Part shown: piece by piece, positions 8,721 to 17,500 of the stretch
Layout: each line of letters opens with the position of its first letter
Numbering within the stretch: position 1 is the stretch's first letter
Assembly (NCBI GenBank): GCA_032718475.1
Contig: JAUCBJ010003837.1
Span: 1 to 20,441 of the forward strand
Direction of reading: 5' to 3'
From: Nemertoderma westbladi
Lineage: Eukaryota > Xenacoelomorpha > Nemertodermatida > Nemertodermatidae
DNA length: 20,441 nt
Notes under the pieces: model-generated
The model's database searches: none
What the model was told of the DNA's origin: nothing
Seen by the model: only the letters and a program-made list of their open reading frames with translations
Position numbers and translations under genes: made by a program

Positions 8721-9396
8721 TCCAATTTCGGCGAATTAATTTTATCCAAAACAATAAACTAAATTCAATAGAACAAATTACCGTTTTATTTTAGGGTGTA
8801 AACAGCTGTTATTTGCGTCAATTTTCTCCTGGAGTGAGTGGGATACGTTTTGATTGTGACCAGAGTCCTCCCCTATCTGGCTAGAAAATTAGATCTGGTA
8901 TGAAATCGTTTTTGCTGTATTCACGTTGACAAAGCTGATACATTTGGTAGTGTACCATGAAGGCGTCAACTGGAAATTACTTTGACATTGTGTTTCGGGA
9001 TGTCATTTATCAGTCCAGTTAGATTTTCGTAAAACTTGACTGCTTGCTCTGGCTATGATGCATTGGTTGGAAATATTATTGTTGTCTTGGGATTCCCATC
9101 AAATATTGCAATCATGACCCTGAATTTATAGATTCGATGTTGTTTAGGTTCTAACTGCAAATGCCAAATGGACAAAATTTATTCTCCACCAATTGATTGT
9201 CATTCCTTTATATGGAGATAAACTTTTTGGTGATATGCTAACCTCGACCTGTATGGTCCTTGTTCTTTTAGGAATGGACCACGTGTCTTGGTTATTTAGG
9301 GTCTGATGGGAGAGCTAATGGAAAATATTTTCATCTATCTTTTGTGGACCAACTATGGCTAGTGCGATCTACAGTAGTAACTTCTATTTGGTGACC

Positions 9397-9485
9397 GGAC
9401 AATTATTGGGACCCGGACAATTGCCACCCATGCATGATCTTAGATATGTTGGGTCGCAATTGTCCGGGTGGCAAGTAAATTGTCC
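9397..9485. repeat. Nested inverted repeat, possible MITE-like fragment
   Basis: Inner arms are perfect over 14 bp: ACCCGGACAATTGC (9411-9424) and GCAATTGTCCGGGT (9456-9469), with a 31-base loop. Outer arms GGACAATT (9397-9404) and AATTGTCC (9478-9485) pair as a second level. CCGGACAATT also occurs as a direct repeat at 9395 and 9413. Such nested GGACAATT palindromes resemble ends of small non-autonomous DNA transposons, but no flanking target-site duplication was identified. Confidence 0.65.
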
Positions 9486-9866
9486 TAACTTCCTTCTACG
9501 TCAGCAACAGATGTGTTCCTTAACTGCTTCCATAGTATTTTACACCTGTTTTAACATTGATTGTGTTGTTTGATAAGTTTAAGCCAGTATTTTATTATAG
9601 TTTTACTAAGATACCGGTTTTTCAATAACTATATGAATTGAATAACTTCATTGGAATATGTAGGGTTGTACAAAAGTACAAAGTATTCATTCCTGACGTT
9701 GGCGGAATCTTCCGAGCAATTAAATATGAATCGGATGAAGACATGTTATAATGGTACTCACAGGTTTACCTCATATAAACTTAACCCACCCACTACTTGT
9801 GTGTACTTAAATCATAGTGAGACCATTGGAAATTTGAAATGGAAAAATGCTCTACTATCTTCCCAG

Positions 9867-10859
9867 GTAGGTCGCTTATATGTAGTATTTTTAGACTTCA
9901 CCAAGGCCTTCGATTCGGTCGACAGGGTAAAATTCTGCTGAAAACTTTCCGGCCTTGGAGTGAGCTCAATTCTTATTCGTGTTCTATGGTTTCTCATTGC
10001 AGTTAACGCGATGTGAATCTGTATGGGTAGCCAGCCACCTATCCAGCCCCATTCAAAAGATGGTAGGGTTGATACATGGTGATAAATTATCACCACTTTT
10101 ATTTATCCTGTTTATAGCAGACCTTTCCGTAAGCTATCTGTGCTTGCTATCTGTGGGTCTTCACTACAGATGGTACAGTCTGCCTTTGATGAGCTCGATG
10201 TTTATTATCGCTCAAACTATCTCAATGTGAACCAAAGCGTGAGTGAGTGAGTCAAAAACCAAAGCGATGAATTTCCGTCGGGGAGGAAGGCTAGCTCAGT
10301 CAGACATACTTTTATATAATGGCTGCCATCGGGGTGGTTTTATATCACATGGAGCGTCGGGTCACTACAACCATATCTACAACCGTCGGGTTGCTTCTTG
10401 TCTGCGCTTGGCTACGAAATTAGACCTTTCTGCAGTTTCACTCGACACAGCAAACAAACTTTGGGCTCTGGCCGTGTTTATGTCGTAACAAACGGATGTG
10501 TTATATTTGAGGACTCACCCTCTAAGCCCAATAATCTTCTTAATTTAAAGCACGTCATTAAAAATCGTGGCCTTCTTTATAAACTCTAGAGCGACATCAG
10601 TAAGTTTAGCTCCACTTCTCGAATCTTGTCTGCAGTGGATATCCCCGATAGTGCTCCGCGCTCATTGGGTAAACTTTCTGGCAACCGCCGCCGAATAGCG
10701 GCACAATATATCTCGATCGCGTACCACCACAAGGTCTGTGCGAGTCAAAACTGTTGGAGACCTACCGATACCTGTTGTTGCCGGCTCTGTCTCGACCCTG
10801 ATCTTATCGCCATTGATCATGCGGCCCATTGTAAGGCACTGAACGAACTCGTTATCTAG
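9867..10859 (+). pseudogene. Heavily decayed second LINE reverse transcriptase with C-terminal Cys/His motif
   Basis: This remnant differs from the LINE at the left edge. In order: YVVFLDFTKAFDSVDR (9879-9926, catalytic Asp at 9894-9896, frame 3, stop at 9939); GLIHGDKLSPLLFILFIADL (about 10069-10128, frame 1), equivalent to the GVRQGCxLSPLLF block; QMVQSAFDELDVYYRSNYLNVN (about 10167-10232, frame 3); SKTKAMNFRRGGRLAQSDILLYNG (frame 1, from about 10252); LSAVSLDTANKLWAL (frame 1, to 10488); and CCCRLCLDPDLIAIDHAAHCKAL (frame 3, ending with TAG at 10857-10859). The last is a Cys-x2-Cys...His-x3-Cys-like terminal motif seen in several CR1/L2/I-type LINEs. The YADD box that should precede QMVQSAF is absent, so a segment was deleted. 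Several frameshifts and stops make it dead. Clade is not resolved. Confidence 0.82.
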
Positions 10860-11504
10860 TTGTAGACCCAATGGCGGCATCAATTTGGTAACTTGGTCTT
10901 GTAAAGTGCTGAAGCTCAAGCTGAATCTTTAGTTTTTTCTTTTTTTTGTAATATGTAGAAGCAGAAATCTGAATCAGAATTCAGAACAATATTGCGACAG
11001 ATTTTACAATTAGACTTCAATATTATTTCCCTTATACCAACTCTACTTATCACGATTAGAAAGGCCCAGAAGCATTCAGCTGCACTAAAAATCAAACAGC
11101 TGAATCAATTACAATGTTGTTACAATTATAATGAGAATTCTCGTAAAAATTGATAGCCATGGGTATTACTTACATAGTTCACCATCTGTTGTCTATGTGG
11201 CGATTTCATATATTAAACTAACACAGTAATTCACACAAGCCTGCTAATGATGTATTTAATGTTGAAGAATAATATTCCTGTCAATGAACTGCAACCCACA
11301 CTTATACAATGCAATATTATAATTCTGATACAGCTCGTTGTTTTATTCTTCAAACAGCAGAAAATATACTACAAGCCATCACATTGATGTAAAGGTATAA
11401 ATGTAAAAAGTACAGTCCATCCATGTTATAACACCTCTTAAAATGTCATCCATTTCATGTAAACATGTAGATTGCGGTATTGTATAGACCATCCAAGTTA
11501 CCAC
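10860..11504. other. LINE 3' flank and AT-rich spacer
   Basis: The first about 90 bases are probably the 3' untranslated part of the second LINE and end in a T-rich run (10929-10948). The remainder is AT-rich with no gene, tandem repeat or recognisable element. Confidence 0.5.
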
Positions 11505-11577
11505 GCTCTGTTTCGACCCTGATCTTATTGCCATTGATCGTGCGGCTCATTGTAAGGCACTGAACGAACTCGTTATC
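11505..11577 (+). repeat. 73-bp duplicate of the second LINE's 3' coding end
   Basis: These 73 bases align without gaps to 10784-10856, with four differences, all transitions (69/73 identical). They encode the same segment, FDPDLIAIDRAAHCKALNELVI. Similarity starts abruptly at GCTCTGT and stops at GTTATC, exactly where the 43-bp array begins; the earlier copy instead continues into its TAG stop. Because it lacks the LINE's 3' end, it does not look like a normal 5'-truncated LINE insertion. A local duplication or template switch is more likely (inference). Confidence 0.93.
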
Positions 11578-14500
11578 AACCCTCTTTGCCGTGCTTCTCT
11601 CTGAACCCCAGGCCAATAACAACCCCCTTCGCCGTGCTTCTCTCTGAACCCCAGACCAATAACAACCCTCTTTGCCGTGCTTCTCTCTGAACCCCAGGCC
11701 AATAACAACCCCCTTCGCCGTGCTTCTCCCTGAACCCCAGACCAATAACAACCCTCTTCGCCGTGCTTCTCTCTGAACCCCAGACCAATAACAACCCCCT
11801 TCGCCGTGCTTCTCCCTGAACCCCAGACCAATAACAACCCTCTTCGCCGTGCTTCTCTCTGAACCCCAGACCAATAACAACCCTCTTTGCCGTGCTTCTC
11901 TCTGAACCCCAGGCCAATAACAACCCCCTTCGCCGTGCTTCTCCCTGAACCCCAGACCAATAACAACCCTCTTCGCCGTGCTTCTCTCTGAACCCCAGAC
12001 CAATAACAACCCTCTTCGCCGTGCTTCTCTCTGAACCCCAGACCAATAACAACCCTCTTCGCCGTGCTTCTCTCTGAACCCCAGACCAATATCAACCCTC
12101 TTCGCCGTGCTTCTCTCTGAACCCCAGGCCAATAACAACCCTCTTCGCCGTGCTTCTCTCTGAACCCCAGGCCAATAACAACCCCCTTCGCCGTGCTTCT
12201 CTCTGAACCCCAGGCCAATAACAACCCTCTTCGCCGTGCTTCTCTCTGAACCCCAGGCCAATAACAACCCCCTTCGCCGTGCTTCTCTCTGAACCCCAGG
12301 CCAATATCAACCCTCTTCGCCGTGCTTCTCTCTGAACCCCAGGCCAATAACAACCCCCTTCGCCGTGCTTCTCTCTGAACCCCAGGCCAATAACAACCCT
12401 CTTTGCCGTGCTTCTCTCTGAACCCCAGACCAATATCAACCCTCTTCGCCGTGCTTCTCTCTGAACCCCAGGCCAATAACAACCCTCTTCGCCGTGCTTC
12501 TCTCTGAACCCCAGGCCAATAACAACCCTCTTCGCCGTGCTTCTCTCTGAACCTCAGGCCAATATCAACCCTCTTCGCCGTGCTTCTCTCTGAACCCCAG
12601 GCCAATAACAACCCTCTTCGCCGTGCTTCTCTCTGAACCCCAGGCCAATAACAACCCTCTTCGCCGTGCTTCTCTCTGAACCCCAGGCCAATAACAACCC
12701 TCTTCGCCGTGCTTCTCTCTGAACCTCAGGCCAATAACAACCCCCTTCGCCGTGCTTCTCTCTGAACCCCAGACCAATATCAACCCTCTTCGCCGTGCTT
12801 CTCTCTGAACCCCAGGCCAATATCAACCCTCTTCGCCGTGCTTCTCTCTGAACCCCAGGCCAATAACAACCCCCTTCGCCGTGCTTCTCTCTGAACCCCA
12901 GGCCAATAACAACCCTCTTTGCCGTGCTTCTCTCTGAACCGCAGACCAATATCAACCCTCTTCGCCGTGCTTCTCTCTGAACCCCAGGCCAATAACAACC
13001 CTCTTCGCCGTGCTTCTCTCTGAACCCCAGGCCAATATCAACCCTCTTCGCCGTGCTTCTCTCTGAACCCCAGGCCAATAACAACCCCCTTCGCCGTGCT
13101 TCTCTCTGAACCCCAGGCCAATAACAACCCTCTTTGCCGTGCTTCTCTCTGAACCCCAGACCAATATCAACCCTCTTCGCCGTGCTTCTCTCTGAACCCC
13201 AGGCCAATAACAACCCTCTTCGCCGTGCTTCTCTCTGAACCCCAGGCCAATAACAACCCTCTTCGCCGTGCTTCTCTCTGAACCCCAGGCCAATATCAAC
13301 CCTCTTCGCCGTGCTTCTCTCTGAACCCCAGACCAATAACAACCCTCTTCGCCGTGCTTCTCTCTGAACCCCAGACCAATATCAACCCTCTTCGCCGTGC
13401 TTCTCTCTGAACCCCAGGCCAATAACAACCCTCTTCGCCGTGCTTCTCTCTGAACCCCAGGCCAATAACAACCCTCTTCGCCGTGCTTCTCTCTGAACCC
13501 CAGGCCAATAACAACCCTCTTCGCCGTGCTTCTCTCTGAACCCCAGGCCAATAACAACCCTCTTCGCCGTGCTTCTCTCTGAACCCCAGGCCAATAACAA
13601 CCCTCTTCGCCGTGCTTCTCTCTGAACCCCAGGCCAATATCAACCCTCTTCGCCGTGCTTCTCTCTGAACCCCAGACCAATAACAACCCTCTTCGCCGTG
13701 CTTCTCTCTGAACCCCAGACCAATATCAACCCTCTTCGCCGTGCTTCTCTCTGAACCCCAGGCCAATAACAACCCTCTTCGCCGTGCTTCTCTCTGAACC
13801 CCAGGCCAATAACAACCCTCTTCGCCGTGCTTCTCTCTGAACCCCAGACCAATAACAACCTTCTTCGCCGTTCTTCTCTCTGAACCCCAGACCAATAACA
13901 ACCCTCTTCGCCGTGCTTCTCTCTGAACCCCAGGCCAATAACAACCCTCTTCGCCGTGCTTCTCTCTGAACCCCAGGCCAATAACAACCCTCTTCGCCGT
14001 GCTTCTCTCTGAACCCCAGGCCAATAACAACCCTCTTCGCCGTGCTTCTCTCTGAACCTCAGGCCAATATCAACCCTCTTCGCCGTGCTTCTCTCTGAAC
14101 CCCAGACCAATAACAACCCTCTTCGCCGTGCTTCTCTCTGAACCCCAGACCAATATCAACCCTCTTCGCCGTGCTTCTCTCTGAACCCCAGGCCAATAAC
14201 AACCCTCTTCGCCGTGCTTCTCTCTGAACCCCAGGCCAATAACAACCCTCTTCGCCGTGCTTCTCTCTGAACCCCAGACCAATAACAACCTTCTTCGCCG
14301 TTCTTCTCTCTGAACCCCAGACCAATAACAACCCTCTTCGCCGTGCTTCTCTCTGAACCCCAGGCCAATAACAACCCTCTTCGCCGTGCTTCTCTCTGAA
14401 CCCCAGGCCAATAACAACCCTCTTCGCCGTGCTTCTCTCTGAACCCCAGACCAATATCAACCCTCTTCGCCGTGCTTCTCTCTGAACCCCAGGCCAATAT

Positions 14501-17500
14501 CAACCCTCTTCGCCGTGCTTCTCTCTGAACCCCAGACCAATATCAACCCTCTTCGCCGTGCTTCTCTCTGAACCCCAGGCCAATAACAACCCTCTTCGCC
14601 GTGCTTCTCTCTGAACCCCAGACCAATAACAACCTTCTTCGCCGTTCTTCTCTCTGAACCCCAGACCAATAACAACCCTCTTCGCCGTGCTTCTCTCTGA
14701 ACCCCAGGCCAATAACAACCCTCTTCGCCGTGCTTCTCTCTGAACCCCAGGCCAATAACAACCCTCTTCGCCGTGCTTCTCTCTGAACCCCAGACCAATA
14801 TCAACCCTCTTCGCCGTGCTTCTCTCTGAACCCCAGGCCAATATCAACCCTCTTCGCCGTGCTTCTCTCTGAACCCCAGGCCAATAACAACCCTCTTCGC
14901 CGTGCTTCTCTCTGAACCCCAGGCCAATAACAACCCCCTTCGCCGTGCTTCTCTCTGAACCCCAGGCCAATAACAACCCCCTTCGCCGTGCTTCTCTCTG
15001 AACCCCAGGCCAATAACAACCCTCTTCGCCGTGCTTCTCTCTGAACCCCAGGCCAATAACAACCCTCTTCGCCGTGCTTCTCTCTGAACCCCAGGCCAAT
15101 ATCAACCCTCTTCGCCGTGCTTCTCTCTGAACCCCAGGCCAATAACAACCCTCTTCGCCGTGCTTCTCTCTGAACCCCAGGCCAATAACAACCCCCTTCG
15201 CCGTGCTTCTCTCTGAACCCCAGACCAATATCAACCCTCTTCGCCGTGCTTCTCTCTGAACCCCAGGCCAATAACAACCCTCTTCGCCGTGCTTCTCTCT
15301 GAACCCCAGGCCAATAACAACCCTCTTCGCCGTGCTTCTCTCTGAACCCCAGGCCAATAACAACCCTCTTCGCCGTGCTTCTCTCTGAACCCCAGACCAA
15401 TATCAACCCTCTTCGCCGTGCTTCTCTCTGAACCCCAGGCCAATAACAACCCTCTTCGCCGTGCTTCTCTCTGAACCCCAGACCAATATCAACCCTCTTC
15501 GCCGTGCTTCTCTCTGAACCCCAGGCCAATAACAACCCTCTTCGCCGTGCTTCTCTCTGAACCCCAGGCCAATAACAACCCTCTTCGCCGTGCTTCTCTC
15601 TGAACCCCAGACCAATATCAACCCTCTTCGCCGTGCTTCTCTCTGAACCCCAGGCCAATAACAACCCTCTTCGCCGTGCTTCTCTCTGAACCCCAGGCCA
15701 ATAACAACCCTCTTCGCCGTGCTTCTCTCTGAACCTCAGGCCAATATCAACCCTCTTCGCCGTGCTTCTCTCTGAACCCCAGACCAATAACAACCCTCTT
15801 CGCCGTGCTTCTCTCTGAACCCCAGACCAATATCAACCCTCTTCGCCGTGCTTCTCTCTGAACCCCAGGCCAATAACAACCCTCTTCGCCGTGCTTCTCT
15901 CTGAACCCCAGGCCAATAACAACCCTCTTCGCCGTGCTTCTCTCTGAACCCCAGACCAATAACAACCCTCTTCGCCGTGCTTCTCTCTGAACCCCAGACC
16001 AATAACAACCCTCTTCGCCGTGCTTCTCTCTGAACCCCAGACCAATATCAACCCTCTTCGCCGTGCTTCTCTCTGAACCCCAGGCCAATAACAACCCTCT
16101 TCGCCGTGCTTCTCTCTGAACCCCAGACCAATAACAACCTTCTTCGCCGTTCTTCTCTCTGAACCCCAGACCAATAACAACCCTCTTCGCCGTGCTTCTC
16201 TCTGAACCCCAGGCCAATAACAACCCTCTTCGCCGTGCTTCTCTCTGAACCCCAGGCCAATAACAACCCTCTTCGCCGTGCTTCTCTCTGAACCCCAGAC
16301 CAATAACAACCCTCTTCGCCGTGCTTCTCTCTGAACCCCAGGCCAATATCAACCCTCTTCGCCGTGCTTCTCTCTGAACCCCAGACCAATATCAACCCTC
16401 TTCGCCGTGCTTCTCTCTGAACCCCAGGCCAATATCAACCCTCTTCGCCGTGCTTCTCTCTGAACCCCAGACCAATATCAACCCTCTTCGCCGTGCTTCT
16501 CTCTGAACCCCAGGCCAATAACAACCCTCTTCGCCGTGCTTCTCTCTGAACCCCAGACCAATAACAACCTTCTTCGCCGTTCTTCTCTCTGAACCCCAGA
16601 CCAATAACAACCCTCTTCGCCGTGCTTCTCTCTGAACCCCAGGCCAATAACAACCCTCTTCGCCGTGCTTCTCTCTGAACCCCAGGCCAATAACAACCCT
16701 CTTCGCCGTGCTTCTCTCTGAACCCCAGACCAATATCAACCCTCTTCGCCGTGCTTCTCTCTGAACCCCAGGCCAATAACAACCCTCTTCGCCGTGCTTC
16801 TCTCTGAACCCCAGGCCAATAACAACCCTCTTCGCCGTGCTTCTCTCTGAACCCCAGGCCAATAACAACCCTCTTCGCCGTGCTTCTCTCTGAACCCCAG
16901 GCCAATAACAACCCCCTTCGCCGTGCTTCTCTCTGAACCCCAGGCCAATAACAACCCTCTTCGCCGTGCTTCTCTCTGAACCCCAGACCAATAACAACCC
17001 TCTTCGCCGTGCTTCTCTCTGAACCCCAGACCAATAACAACCCTCTTCGCCGTGCTTCTCTCTGAACCCCAGACCAATATCAACCCTCTTCGCCGTGCTT
17101 CTCTCTGAACCCCAGGCCAATAACAACCCTCTTCGCCGTGCTTCTCTCTGAACCCCAGACCAATAACAACCTTCTTCGCCGTGCTTCTCTCTGAACCCCA
17201 GACCAATAACAACCCTCTTCGCCGTGCTTCTCTCTGAACCCCAGGCCAATAACAACCCTCTTCGCCGTGCTTCTCTCTGAACCCCAGGCCAATAACAACC
17301 CTCTTCGCCGTGCTTCTCTCTGAACCCCAGACCAATAACAACCCTCTTCGCCGTGCTTCTCTCTGAACCCCAGGCCAATATCAACCCTCTTCGCCGTGCT
17401 TCTCTCTGAACCCCAGGCCAATAACAACCCTCTTCGCCGTGCTTCTCTCTGAACCCCAGACCAATAACAACCCTCTTCGCCGTGCTTCTCTCTGAACCCC

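Larger units (their letters stand above)
8698..9866. other. Unassigned region with inverted repeat
   Basis: No supported gene. A possible acceptor (TTTTATTTTAG, ending at about 8795) is followed by a short open stretch ending in TGA, but I see no clear ANF-receptor motif there. Reading frames at 9355-9573 and 9651-9866 show no recognisable domain. The inverted repeat at 9397-9485 is listed separately. From 9867 the second LINE remnant begins. Confidence 0.5.

Noticed and set aside
8796-8860. Possible fifth receptor exon after TTTTATTTTAG
   Set aside because: The acceptor is plausible, but the short open stretch ends in a stop and I could not match it to the ANF-receptor family or find a matching donor in exon 4.
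9355-9573. 72-codon plus-strand frame
   Set aside because: It is translated across the nested inverted repeat and shows no domain; the palindrome explains its repeated residues.
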